This document shows, piece by piece, positions 1-13,207 of a stretch of DNA of 64,000 nt; position 1 is the stretch's first letter, and every line of letters begins with the position of its first letter. The stretch covers positions 1 through 64,000 of the forward strand of contig NW_024883484.1 in the NCBI RefSeq assembly GCF_019059575.1, read 5' to 3'. Source of the stretch: Amphibalanus amphitrite. Lineage: Eukaryota; Arthropoda; Thecostraca; Balanomorpha; Balanidae. The notes under the pieces are model-generated. The model made no database searches, was not told the origin of the DNA, and saw only the letters and a list, made by a program, of their open reading frames with translations. The position numbers and the translations under genes were made by a program.

Positions 1-2331
1 TGTGGGGCCAACTCGCCAACATCAGGTGCTGGTAGTTTTGGTAATACAGGGTTGGCTGCCTGGGCTGGGTGGGGCTGGGGCGGTTACTGAAATTGCCAAA
101 ATGTGGCATCTCATGTAGGTGGGAGCCAGAATCAAGAATGCATTTTTTTGGTATGCCGGTAATTGGCGGTTTTTTTTTGGGGGGGCGTGGTAACATGCCG
201 GTATCCCAGAAAAAATTTTTGTGGGGCGGGGCGGTGCCGGTAGCAGCCATTGGAAAACTTGCAACTCTAATTCGAACCCAAGACTCCGCCCACTAGATGC
301 TTCTCTCCCTTTCTGAGCTCCGAAGCACTGGACACCCTCCGGCGCCCCCTGCTCTCCCCCGCACCCTGCGGTGACGCCTGGTGACACGCACCAATATTGG
401 CGGCACCAATCCATCACTGGTGACAATGGCCGACCAGTCACTGATCGCCAAAGGAGGAGTCGTATCAGACGAGCGGGACGCGCTTCCCGGGGACGTCTAC
501 CGCCGTCCCGACACCGCCTCTTCGAGAGAGGGGTGCAAGGAGCCGCACGGACTCTCCGCATCCGGTCCGGGCTAACACTGAGGGTGGTTTGCTATTTCAG
601 TGTGAATGCGGTGAAGAGACGTCTTGGTAGCAAAGCTACGCATTGGAAAGGAATATATCTTTTCACACGATGTTGCAGATTTAACTTACGAGTAGGTAAC
701 ATGCCGCCAACTCCAGGACGAAAATACGTCCGGTAGGTTGCACTTGCAGAGAAAGCTTTGCAAGATTCAGTTACGTTAACTTCATGAATGTTGCATAACA
801 CTTCACAAAGTATGTCGGACATAACTTACTAAATGAGTTCATTAATTAACTTGCATGTCTCATAGTGTTTGATCTAAGTAGCTACATTCACAGGAAAACC
901 ATCTTCCCTGTCGCTTACTACCACGTCATGTTCCTGGAAGACCACAACGCAACCGGTCATGCTTCTGCTGCAAACCAAAGCAGTTCCGGAATAAATGTGA
1001 AGCTCGCCAATCAGCAGCGCTGGATTTAAAGTTTGACGGCCCAGTTACACACCCGCAACAAAGCCGGGCTACATCGTTTTATGTCAGCTCAAACAAATCG
1101 GACCCGTCAGCCGACCGCGGTCGGCAGCAATCCTATTCTGGAAACTTCTCGTTCTGAGAATGGTTTCCCAAACGGGCTGCGGCCAGCCGGACACATGACA
1201 TATATGTCTGTCAGTTCCGCAGCCACTTAGGCAAAACCAGAGTCCAGATCCGACCAGCTTCCGACAATTATGGAGTGTCTTCTCGTCTAGACAGGACACA
1301 GACTGAGTAAGGCCCCAGAAAAGAACAGCTCTGGCTTTGAGTGACACCAGCTTAGCGACCTCATGTAGTGAGCTGTGGGTAACCTAAGTAGGCTAAAAAT
1401 CGCATCATGGCTCAGGATCACTCCACTGACCTCACGATGTCCTAGCGTTAAGTAGAGGTAGGTAGAAATCACGAACAGAAACATATGATCCAGTACCCGA
1501 CGACATTCCAAACACAACAAAAAATCAGCATCACCATTCACCACCCATGAAACATCAAACCCTCGGTGCCTGGTCAAACAACACCAATGACATGCCTCAG
1601 AGAATGTTACGAGCCATATTGCCGCAACGACTCACACCAGCGCAACAATGGCGTCAGTACCCAGCACCGTCGGCGTCCGTACCGCCCCCTCGCACGGCAG
1701 TGGTTGCTGGGCGGGTGCACCCCACCCCAGCTCCGGTTCAGGCGTCCGACCTCTCGCTCAGCCCGCTATACAGGGCCTCCAGCGAGGTTATCAACGAAGC
1801 CAGAATGTTAACCGGCGCGGTGATGGCACATATAGTGTAATCAACGCTCATAACCGGCGAGCATTGCGGCCAAAAGCGGCGGATTTTTTACAGTCAACAG
1901 CGCATGGAGCCGCGCCCCGAGGGCAGATTGCGTGCAGCGAGTGATGGGCTCAGAGCACCGGCCTGCATAGACTGCAGAACGGTTTGGCAACGTTCTGGGC
2001 GGGAGTGGCGGCAAAATTAAACAATCGAATATGGTAATGAAGCGGTAGGCTTGCTACACTCGTGAGTGCTAGTAGCCCTTGCAGAATACGAAACCTCACA
2101 TAAATAACTTCGGATGTGCGAGAACCGCAGAATACGAAACCGAACCGTACATAAGAAACTTCAGAAGCGCGAGACCCTCAAAACTCCTACCTGGCCTATG
2201 TCATTTCCTTCAGATTGCTTTTTCATCTGAACCGGAAATAATCACGTGAGAAAACTGCATAACCCACTAACTAGACATAGTTCCACAACTAAAAGTCCAG
2301 AGCGGAACATGTCAGGAACCGGGGTACTTAC
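1..2331 (-). other. Fas2 intron 3 (partial, runs off the left edge)
   Basis: No Ig domain 2 exon is visible, so the next Fas2 exon lies outside. Contents: poly-T/poly-G-rich low complexity at about 165-235, and a two-unit tandem duplication with 46-bp period at 2081-2178 (each unit starts GCAGAATACG). Nothing else is supported. Confidence 0.6.
2081..2178. repeat. Two-copy tandem duplication, 46-bp period
   Basis: Units start GCAGAATACGAAACC at 2081 and 2127 and both continue to a conserved GCGAGA..CC end. They have diverged by several substitutions and a small insertion. Confidence 0.7.
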
Positions 2332-2474
2332 TGTAGACGAGCAGGTTGAACTTGTTGGTGATCTCCTGGTTTCCGTAGCGCGCCCTGCACGTGTACTCGC
2401 CCGAATCGTGTTCGGTGACGTTCGTCACGTACAAATCGAGCTCCTTGCTCGGGTCCTTGGACGACGAGTACACC
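2332..2474 (-). CDS. Fas2: Fasciclin 2, exon 3 (second half of Ig domain 1)
   Basis: This 143-nt internal exon encodes residues 78-124 of the predicted protein. It holds the C-terminal half of the first immunoglobulin domain, with the diagnostic D-S-G-E-Y-T-C motif (second Ig cysteine, Cys106), an N-V-T glycosylation sequon (Asn95) and a closing strand ending N-L-L-V-Y. Fas2 is a homophilic cell-adhesion protein of axons, synapses and epithelia (family knowledge). The spacing after the cysteine (CRARYGNQEI) parallels the CTASYANTEI of Drosophila Fas2 as I recall it, which is the main reason for the name. The acceptor is ..tacctcag/G and the donor is ..TACA/GTAAGT. The exon enters with one base completing codon Arg77 and leaves in phase 1, so the next exon should open Ig domain 2, which lies beyond the left edge. 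The acceptor tract consists of repeated GACCT units. Another NCAM-like Ig protein is possible but fits less well. Confidence 0.9.
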
Positions 2475-2481
2475 CTGAGGT

Positions 2482-2524
2482 ACAGGTCAGGTCAGGTCAG
2501 GTCAGGTCGAGCCAGGTCAGGTCG
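2482..2524 (+). repeat. (AGGTC)n microsatellite abutting the exon 3 acceptor
   Basis: About eight AGGTC/AGGTCG units. On the minus (gene) strand it reads (GACCT)n and forms the pyrimidine-rich tract just upstream of the exon 3 splice acceptor. Each unit boundary also makes CTGAC, which matches the branch-point consensus. Confidence 0.9.
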
Positions 2525-4035
2525 GGCAAGCATGGGAATTGAATTGCTTAGCGCTTCAATTGGGAAGGAGGGGTCTGAATTCTGATGATGTTCCACGTTT
2601 GACTAGATGGATACGGTTAAAGACGAGTAGGTTAAACAGTGATGCGTACCGCGATCTACATACCATTATCTTTCCGACCACAAAGAAGCATGCTAAAACA
2701 TGGCCGCGCCAGGCACTAAAACAATCATCCCCAGCCACACTTCCGCGCCAAATCTTCACCCGCAGATAGTGTAAGAACTAAGACTGCATTATGCATCATG
2801 CCTGCATTCATATTCCGCCGGGTGGTTGCGAACAACCGTCCTCTGCATATCAAACAAACCGTCCGCCCGGAATACTGATCTTATTTGCCGGCGCGCCGCT
2901 TTGTAAAGCGCCACTGTTCGTCGGCCACAGGGTGTATTGATATAGCATTAGCGGCGGGCGGTAACACCGTCCAAATGAGCGCCGGCTAAGGTCGGGGTCA
3001 CACCGTGATCGGCCAACGATCGACGGTGACGGATGACCTGCGCGAGCCGCTGGCGGCACCGGTTAATGGTGGCAGTAACAAAGGCAGGTGACCCCACACC
3101 TCGCTACCGATACTTAGAGTGAAAGGTGCGTTTGGATCATTTTTTCTTCTTACAGGGATTAGGTCGACTAAACGGTAAACAAGTAATTTAATGCTCGGCA
3201 CGTTTCCTCATCTAGAAAAATTCGAACTGGGCGAGACAGCTTTGATCAAAACTGATAAAAATAAATTTATATCGAATGCGTCGAGGAATACCTACTCCAA
3301 ATCCTTGATTAATACATATTCCACTCCGTAGAATGACAATTTTTATAGCTTTCTTCCGCACAACAGCTAGAACACTGTAACTGAAAGAGCCCATTGCGTT
3401 CGTGACAATGTGACACTCATTACCAATATGGTGCACGTGCGAACGTGACGCCATTCGACCGGCAGTCTCTGATGCCATAGCACATGGCGCCAGCACGTGG
3501 TGTCACGTGCACGCCAGACCACGAGGGGCCACGCGGAGCCAGGGGACCACCGGATTGTAAATCGCTCCCCGATTACACGTGGCACGGGCACGGTAATAGC
3601 TGTCAGGGGTGGCCGTCTCGACATTTACCACGGCACGGCCAGCCGACTTTTCAGGCAGTCCCAATAACACTGCATCCCTTCGGAATGGGAGCGTTTTGGA
3701 ATTTTGTAGGCTGAACATTTTAAGAAATAAAGAGCCGAAAGGTGAGAAGCGACTCGCGAGACTCTAACCTTGGACTGAGCGTTCGCTAATCGTCACAATG
3801 ACACATATTCTTACTCATTCACACTCAAGTAATTGACATCACATTGATATCATTATGAACATTGAACAATTATTGATAACAGTAACATGCAATTAAAATT
3901 GCGGCTGACAAGGTTTATAATTTACTGAGAAACACAACACGTATGGGAATGATAAAATAAGGACACGTACGTACACATCTAGAGGAACAATTCGACACCA
4001 ATCACTACAATTAAGCTACCACTAAACAATTACCC

Positions 4036-4100
4036 TGTAATATTTATCAACCCGACCAGCCACCCGACTGTAATATTTATCAACCCGACCAGCCACCAAT
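4036..4100. repeat. Two-copy tandem duplication, 33-bp period
   Basis: TGTAATATTTATCAACCCGA begins at 4036 and again at 4069, each followed by CCAGCCACC. The two copies are identical over about 29 bases, so the duplication is recent. Confidence 0.85.
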
Positions 4101-4874
4101 GCAAAAACATGGTTATTTTCATCCTATATTGCCATGACACCCAATAATTTGGCTTGCAGGCATTGACTGGGGGAGGGGGGGGGGCAAGCTGAAAATGTGT
4201 GAACACTCGAGACGAAAGGACACCGTGCCAAACAGCCAAGACCCAGACAAAAACGGGACATGGATCACAAATGCGTCATTCACCTTAGTGAGCTTTATTT
4301 GATCTGTTTTCAAACGAGGAACGTGACATTCGGATCAGGCGGCATGCAATGCAAGACAAACATTCAAGATCATACGCATTAAAACACTGAGTAATGCAAC
4401 AGCTAGTGAAGGTTTTACGGTCGGGGCTTACACAGCTAAGGCAATAAAAAACAACCCTTGACCTTAGTCGGGTTCAGCTCAACCTTGACGACACCTTTAT
4501 ATCACCGCTCGCTTTCTACTATTTAACTGGCAACATTCCGTGAAAGATGGGCCGTTAAGTCCGGTAACGCCCTTGACAACGAGGTGGCAATGACCTTGAA
4601 CTTTAAACTAAGAGTTAGCTCGGAGCTGCAACTATTTAGAGTGCCATTGACGTAACAGAGCAAACAAGCATTTTACTCGCTAACTACACAAGTGAGTATC
4701 TCGTGTGGAAACGAAACGATGATTTCAGTTCAGAGAACTTGTGGGGCTCATTTACCATTTCTACAACTGAGTAAGTAGTGCAGAAGCGAGCTTGAACTGT
4801 AAGACCTTTCCCAACTTTGGATAGGTACATTTTTACGGCTCATTTTCTACCGAAGCAACTGCAAGATACCTTAA

Positions 4875-5756
4875 CCCTCGCCCGTATTGGTGTTTTTCCA
4901 GCCGCGAACGTATAAGGGGGGGGGGCCGTTGGACCCCCCCCTTGGCGTTTCGCCCCTGATCGAGCTAGAGCTTCGCGGAAAAAAACGAGCGTGTTGCCCG
5001 TGACGAGAGGAAGCCGATGATACCCAATTTTAAGGTCCTAGGTCATTGGTTGACCTTGCAGGTCAGGTCAATGACCTGAAAGTCGGGAAAATCGGGACCT
5101 GTTAGAACGTCGTAAAGTGTGGCTGCTATGAGGTTTTTCGGGGTGCTGATCACGAATATCATGTTAGTTTTGATCACAGATGATGTCTTCATGCATCTAG
5201 TCCAGGTCGGGTCAGGTCAGGTCAGGTCAACCAGTAGGGGTCCTGCCGGGTATTCCTAGTAGGTGTCAACCGCCTCTGACAGCTTCGTAACATGTTACGA
5301 AGGCACCAAAACTACTTCGTAAATGTTGATATGGTTGCTAAATTCGAATTCAGCTCCAAAAACTGGCCTAAAAACATGTAAAACTCGAAAAAGTGAACCG
5401 AGGTCATCAAAGGTCAATGACCTGACCTGACCTTCAGGTGACCTTGACACCCACCCTTATGCATGGGGGCAACATCATATCACATGTTTGAACGCTTGAA
5501 ACCACGAAAAGACTGCAAACGCGCTGCTAATGCGAGCCGACATACGCCGAATCGCGATTCCGGCCAAACATGGTCTCGAAAAGTAGGTCACAAGTCAAAG
5601 GTCATTTGGGTCAGGGTCATGAAATTTTCAGGGGAGGTGTAAAATTGATTAACGCGAGGGTACTGAAAGTTTCGTAGCGATCGGCCGCTTTTTACGTGAG
5701 TTATTCGCGAAAAACCATGGGGGGTCCGTTCGACCCCCCCCCTATACGGGCGAGGG
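4875..5756. mobile_element. Non-autonomous piggyBac-like element with TTAA target duplication
   Basis: The 882-bp element is flanked by TTAA on both sides (4871-4874, 5757-5760) and has terminal inverted repeats CCCTCGCCCGTAT. TTAA duplication plus CCC..GGG ends are hallmarks of piggyBac transposons. Just inside each end lies a G-run/C-run hairpin (4916-4941 and 5719-5742) around a CCGTTnGA loop. The interior is rich in AGGTCA/TGACCT (nuclear-receptor half-site-like) motifs and encodes no transposase, so it is a miniature element. Part of the sequence resembles the element at 13208-14101. Confidence 0.8.
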
Positions 5757-6086
5757 TTAACATTTGGAAGTAAATGGTCCCTAACCTGCTATCGCTGTAT
5801 TTATTTTCTGAAGAACTTATTTTTGGGTGATTTTTCATATTTTTTATTTCAGTATTTTTGGGTAGTATTTTTGGTTTCGATGAGCCCAAAAATAGCCTGT
5901 CATCCATCAGTAGGTACTGAGTTACAGCTCACCTCCTGAATTGCAGCTATCGACCCAACCCACACTACCACGGTCCTAAGGAACCACTACACCCGCCGGG
6001 TATGGGGGGGGGGGGAAGCGTGCAAACAGGCAGCATACCTGGGAGACCGTAGGCTGGAAGAGGGGGAGATCGGTGTTAGAGACGTG

Positions 6087-6113
6087 TGACGTCACAAACA
6101 CAGCGTGACGTCA
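6087..6113. promoter_or_regulatory. Pair of perfect CRE octamers
   Basis: TGACGTCA at 6087-6094 and 6106-6113, each preceded by GTG/CG and followed by CA, centre-to-centre 19 bp. The octamer is the consensus site of CREB/ATF bZIP proteins. Function here is not shown. Confidence 0.4.
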
Positions 6114-6664
6114 CACACAGAGACGGAAAGTGCGACCGAATGACGCATAGCGAGACGACTGACGGAGTCTGAGCACCAGATGTTCGATAGATAGAATTAT
6201 TAGATAGATAGAAGTCAGAAGTGGCATGAAAGAACTGACTGACAGAGCGAGAAGAATCGAACGCGTTCGGATTGACGGAAATGTGGTGTGCGACTCGATT
6301 TACAACCGCTATACCGCTAACCGGTGGCAGCTGGAGCTGGTGGTAATGGTAAAATGAAAAAACAGGTTTGTTAGCTAATAATACTTTGATCATGTAAATA
6401 TTGAAAATAGGCACTAAGAAATCATTTCAGAGTAATTCATTGAATGTTATATAAAGATACAGAGCAAATATGCCGATCATTTTCATCCGTCAACTACTGT
6501 TCATTCGAAAAAGATTCAGACCAAAAGGTGTCATCAATTTTGAAAGACACTTCGTCAAGCCGAACGCATCCATCCAAAATTCACCCTCACGCCCCGTGGC
6601 AGCGGACCTTCACCCATCTTTGCCCCCTTCCGCGGTGTTCACACGTCTGACAGCGTCCACCTAC

Positions 6665-6845
6665 CGACTGCTCCTCTCGTCCGGCACCTCGTTTCCGCTG
6701 GGGTCGGTCCACACGAGGTCGCTGATGAGCCCCTCCTGCTGACCGATCACCTTGCACTGGAAGTAGCCCGAGGCGCCAATGTCTCGGCGGTTCTCCGGTG
6801 CAGACGGCAGAAGCTCCAGTCGGGGGCTGTCCTGCGCCAGTGACA
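6665..6845 (-). CDS. Fas2: Fasciclin 2, exon 2 (mature N-terminus and first half of Ig domain 1)
   Basis: This 181-nt exon encodes residues 18-76 plus two split codons. The peptide runs VSLAQDSPRLELLPSAPENR onward. It contains the first Ig cysteine (Y-F-Q-C-K-V, Cys47), then an I-S-D-L-V-W-T-D block with the core tryptophan (Trp62), matching the A-D-L-Q-W-K-D block of Drosophila Fas2 Ig1. The acceptor is ..ccgtttgcag/TG (phase 1) and the donor is ..AGTCG/GTAGGT (phase 2). It fits exon 1 and exon 3 in frame without adjustment. The predicted signal-peptidase site VSLA/QD lies just inside this exon. Upstream (higher coordinates) sits a degenerate GGGTCACATA-type repeat and a second, slightly altered copy of this exon's acceptor and first ~30 bases (6931-6967), described separately. 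Confidence 0.92.
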
Positions 6846-6853
6846 CTGCAAAC

Positions 6854-7140
6854 GGAGGAGACACGGGTCAGATGAGGTCGCATGGGTCATATTGGGTCAC
6901 ATAGGACCACATGGGTCATATAGGACCAGTCCAGCCGGGGGCTGTCCGGCGCCAGTGACACTGTAACTACGGGTCACATGGGGTCACTCTGGGTCACGTA
7001 AGGTCATATGAGGTTACATAGGGTCATATTAGGCCACATAGGGTCAGACAGGCTTCATAGTGCAAACGGTAGTCAACAAGGATTCACAAAAAGCTACAAG
7101 GGTCAATCAAGGTCAAGACGAGGACGTGAGAGGTCACGCA
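6854..7140. repeat. Degenerate GGGTCACATA-type short repeat upstream of exon 2
   Basis: Some 15-20 loosely conserved 10-12-bp units (GGGTCA/AGGTCA followed by CATA/TATA). On the gene strand this reads TGACC/TGACCC and lies just upstream of the exon 2 acceptor. The array is interrupted by a copy of the exon 2 start at 6931-6967. Confidence 0.7.
6931..6967 (-). repeat. Partial duplicate of the Fas2 exon 2 acceptor
   Basis: 37 bases repeat 6816-6853 with three substitutions plus a small length difference at one end, offset 115 bp. The copy includes the acceptor CAG/TGTCACTGGCG and the first ~30 coding bases. Its pyrimidine tract is poorer than the real one. Splicing to it would keep the phase, but the frame then meets TGA within the GGTCA repeats before reaching the true exon. 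Confidence 0.8.
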
Positions 7141-7931
7141 GCATGACCCCAATCAATCTGTATTTAATGCTCGCTGGCGAGTCATGCGTTGGATATTTAA
7201 AAGCTCGGCCACCTTTAGGTTGCAGCCCAAAGGTCAGAGCCATCATTTATAGTCAGGAGCAACGATTGGGTTCAAATCTGGGAATGTCGGGCACGGAGGT
7301 CCGAAATGTCCGAAACACCCCACATTATCGTCGTTAAATCGGACTGCCCGGCCAGAACAACAATTTGTAAGTTATCACAACTTCCCGCAGAGTTATGCGC
7401 ATATTTTGCCCCGCGCTGAAACGTCGGTGGCGTGGGATATGAAATTAAATCAGACGACAACACAAAGGGCATTTATAACGATCAGCACCATACAAATCAG
7501 GGCTAATAAAAATGGATAAAAGCTGAGAAGCGATCGGTGAGCACATTGATTGCTGCGAAGAGAACGGATATAATGCGGCAAGCAAGTTTGAGGCAGAAGG
7601 TCATGTTTACATAATAATGTACACCACGCATTGTCATTTTTTGGTACAAAAAAGGTTCCCAGTCTATATCAATATCGCAAAACACGACATCGCGACGGTT
7701 GAAAACGTCGAACGTAGATATTGCGTGACATATTTGGCACGCCAAGGCCTTAATTATGTTTTCCAATTAAAGGAAATAGTTCACTTTCACGAAATTATTT
7801 TTTTTGCAATGGATTTGTGATTTTTTATGTTCAAAATGATCAGCAAAGAAAATAAAACCTTTTTACAGCAAAAGATTATTTTCTATATTTTTGATATAGG
7901 AAGAACTTTTCAGTTTCTGTAAGGCACCACG

Positions 7932-8127
7932 ATCCAGTATGAAAAGAGCATGGGTCCCGAAAATTCTTCAGAACTAGAGAAATTATCGCGGCCACCGGCA
8001 TTTGGGCGATCTGCTCGTGCTTTTGTTACTGGAGCGCCTCACTGGAGCGAATTTCTCTAGAGTTCTCGTAGATAATTTCTCTAGTTTCTGAAGAATTTTC
8101 GGGACCCATGCTCGTTTCATACTGGAT
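7932..8127. mobile_element. Hairpin-type miniature element
   Basis: A 196-bp inverted repeat with arms of about 56 bases (7932-7987 and 8071-8127), both starting ATCCAGTATGAAA and continuing GAGCATGGGTCCCGAAAA. The loop is ~83 bases and holds a second, imperfect copy of the inner arm segment. I see no clear target duplication. The family is unknown; a foldback MITE is the simplest reading. Confidence 0.7.
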
Positions 8128-10077
8128 GCGAATATATGCAAGGCACACATCCTCAACACAAGACACATTTTTCGGGACGAGAAATAGAATATCTTTGCCT
8201 AGGGTGATCGTTGGGCTGTAAAAGCTCCTGATTTATGCTCGTCTCAGCCCAAGCTACGGAACTGCTATTCCAGTTCAAAACCCATGTTAAAATGTGAACT
8301 ATTTCCTTTAACAGAGACGAATTAAACATTTATCTACAGACCTCGTACGGAAGTTCACCGATATATCAGCGTAGTTATTCAGACAGGCTACATCTTTCAC
8401 AAATATTCATACTTTTTCTGTAGGTAAGCGGTCTGCTAAGGCAAGATGTTGCATTGAAACCGACGAGTAAACCGCTTTCCGCAAACCTTCAGTCGCATGC
8501 CGAATGCTACCTTGGCCCGGCAATTTACCCGCACGTTTACCAAGAATCCCTAAGCCCTCGCAGCGTCCCTCTGATTAAAAGAACCATAGCTTGGCACCAC
8601 CGCCCAACGAGCCAGATCGATGCAAATTACAAATCGATTGACTCATTGGACCACACGGATGGAGGTCATAGCCCGTGCTTGATTTAGATTGTCAATAGCT
8701 GGGCCGGTCTAAATCAACGACCCACCCTGTGACCTGCTCACTGAAGGCGCACTCAACGGCGGACATAGGTGTCATAATTCATCTCCATTTCTGACCCATT
8801 ACTGCGACCAAAGTACCCCCAATTGACTCAACACCGACACGACCAAGACGGTGTCGGCAGTAGCTAAGTGTATGGAACACTGGAAATTAAAATGGAAATT
8901 TAAATATGGACCAATGACTGCAAGGCGTTGGCGACGATTGCCAGCCTACCTAGTTGGAAAGCCAGCAGCAGGAGCGGGTTCATGAGCGTGCCTGGCAGTG
9001 ACGGGCGCAGAGCCGTCGGTCAGGTCTGGTCACGCACAGAGTCGGACAGTCATCACTGGTGCTGCGCCGCACCAATCACCACTGGTGCCGGTCATAGTCT
9101 CGGCACCAGTGCGAGAGCGATCACCATCGGCGTCAGCTTATTACCGATACTAACGTTAGAGCACCATTAGCGCAGTCACCACTAGTGTGCACCAGCACTA
9201 CCGCAGTACCACCACCACTTTTGCACCCACGTCACAGCACCACTGCAGCACCAGCTCCCACAGAGCACCAGCGCCTGGCACCGCCCAGCGCAGCGGCCTC
9301 TCTGACCGACCTGGCGGTGGCCGCTGTTCTACGGCTTCACCTCAGACTGTCACAGAGTTCCACTGAGTCCACTCCAGCCAATGAACCGCGCCTCAGGGTC
9401 GGTTCTGACATCCTGGAAGACCCCTCCGCCAAGACAGAAGTCAGGGTGATTAGCTTCTTTTTTGGCACAGTGGACAGTAGCAGAGCCTGAGGTTAGCTCG
9501 GTGTTGAACTCGATCGCCCGGGGCGTTTGACCTGCAGTGAGGAGGTTGAGGTTCGTGACCTCCGCCCAAGGCTTCACTTCATTTGGCTTCTTTAGCTCCG
9601 CAGTAGGTCAGACGGGCTCAGTTGTGAGTGCAGGGTGGAGACACCCGTCCCGCCTCGACTCGACGGCTCCGTTCAATACGGCGGAGCCGTCCACTGCATT
9701 GATTCGCCGCACTTCTGGGTACTCGGGTAGGGATGATTTGTCCCCAACTTGGGCGAAACGGCGACAGTTTGCTCTCCAATTGAAAGGTCAACCTTCAGCG
9801 GAGAGAAGTCGGATGCTTTCATATTCCTGATATCATGCAAACAAATAATTCGTGGAACAGGATTAGATCGAAAATCCTACATCAACCACTATAGATCCAC
9901 TTTTCACGAGTGGCTCTCTCACAAACACTGATATTTTTCGCTGCCCCACCACCAAGCTCCTGTCACACCGCCCGTCACACTGCAACTGATAGGCTCCTCC
10001 AGCGCTGACCGCGGACCGCCCCAGGCTATTACACCAGGTCATCAGCATCGCATACGCTCCGGCGCCGCTGTGTCGTC
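8128..10077. other. Intron 1 stretch, 8.1-10.1 kb
   Basis: No exon or transposon boundary seen. Between about 9050 and 9280 the motif CACCAGTG/CACTGGTG and the triplets CACCAC/CACCAG recur at irregular spacing, giving a degenerate repeat. The rest is ordinary unique-looking sequence. Confidence 0.4.
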
Positions 10078-10085
10078 CGGCGCGT

Positions 10086-10241
10086 CAGAGGCGGATCCAG
10101 CTCAGAGTTTGGGGGGGGGGGCAAACCATAAAATTTATCGATTCTTTCCATGCATCGTCCATAGGCGTAATGTTAAAATTATGCCGTTTGGGGGGGGGGG
10201 CAAATGCCCATTTTGCCCCCCCCCCCCTGGATCCGCCACTG
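10086..10241. mobile_element. hAT-type MITE with 8-bp target duplication
   Basis: A 156-bp element with inverted ends CAGAGGCGGATCCAG / CTGGATCCGCCACTG and perfect 8-bp flanking duplications CGGCGCGT (10078-10085, 10242-10249). CA-initial ends and 8-bp duplications identify the hAT superfamily. G-runs followed by CAAA and the matching TTTGC-C-run sit near each end, with an additional internal GTTTGGGGG..CAAA copy. The perfect duplication suggests a young insertion. Confidence 0.85.
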
Positions 10242-10249
10242 CGGCGCGT

Positions 10250-12493
<2,244 letters not shown>

Positions 12494-12718
12494 CAGGGCC
12501 TCGTTTCATAAAGCGAGTCCGTAACTTACGTCGGTTTTTGGTCTTGAATTGTAAGTGCATGTAAAGCGATGACGATAGTTTGAATCGTTGAATTTATTTG
12601 TCTTGTAAGCAAGAACAGAAGGGAGAAGTGGAAATGTATTTGTCACTTCACATGCACTTGCAATACAAAACCAAAAACCGGCGTAAGTTACGGACTCGCT
12701 TTATGAAACGAGGCCCTG
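12494..12718. mobile_element. MITE with ~70-bp terminal inverted repeats
   Basis: A 225-bp element beginning CAGGGCCTCGTTTCATAAAG and ending with its reverse complement. The inverted repeats stay similar for about 70 bases (through TAAGTGCATGT). The flanking octamers GCTACGGT and GATTCGAT agree at five of eight positions, so an eroded 8-bp duplication (hAT-like) is possible. There is no coding capacity. Confidence 0.8.
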
Positions 12719-13207
12719 GATTCGATAGTTGGCTGAGCCCACACCCCAGCTGCCCTGGCGGCTCTGGCGGCCCTGTGACGTCACGCGCGGGGGGCGGAGC
12801 TACACAGCGGCCGGCTGGAGAGTGACCGCAGACCAGCACTGGACGGCCTCGCCGCCGGGTGCTCCGGCGGGTCTGGCCGGGAGAGGCGAGCAAGCGGATG
12901 CGTTAGGAATCTAACGAATGTGAGGGCAGCGCGATGGTCTAATGATGGCTGTGCTTTCATGCGCCGTGTAAATTGTAGACTGAGTGCTATGAGCTATCAA
13001 AGGATTATCTGGTGTTTCAACAGGGGTCGCTGACCTAAAAATTAAGATGGTTGCTCTTGATACGATTGAATGCTTGGTGATATGATGATTAGCGCAAGAG
13101 AAATATTTAATCGAATTATGAGCGGTTATTTTTTGATAAAGCAAAAACTTTTTTCATTTTTTTTTTGGCATTAACGGGAAAGCGTTAAGCCATATCTACT
13201 GAAAATC

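Larger units (their letters stand above)
2475..6664 (-). other. Fas2 intron 2
   Basis: The 4.19-kb intron separates the two halves of Ig domain 1 and interrupts the gene in phase 2. It contains (AGGTC)n arrays at 2482-2524 and about 5203-5230, a 33-bp tandem duplication at 4036-4100, a TTAA-flanked miniature transposon at 4875-5756 and two CRE octamers at 6087 and 6106. The remainder (2525-4035, 4101-4870, 5761-6080, 6114-6664) shows no exon or bounded element. Confidence 0.75.

Noticed and set aside
2482-2524. (AGGTC)n as an interstitial telomere repeat
   Set aside because: Arthropod telomeres are usually TTAGG; the period and sequence do not match and the array is short.
7240-7290. GGTTCAAATC resembling a tRNA T-arm
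   Set aside because: No acceptor or anticodon stems around it.
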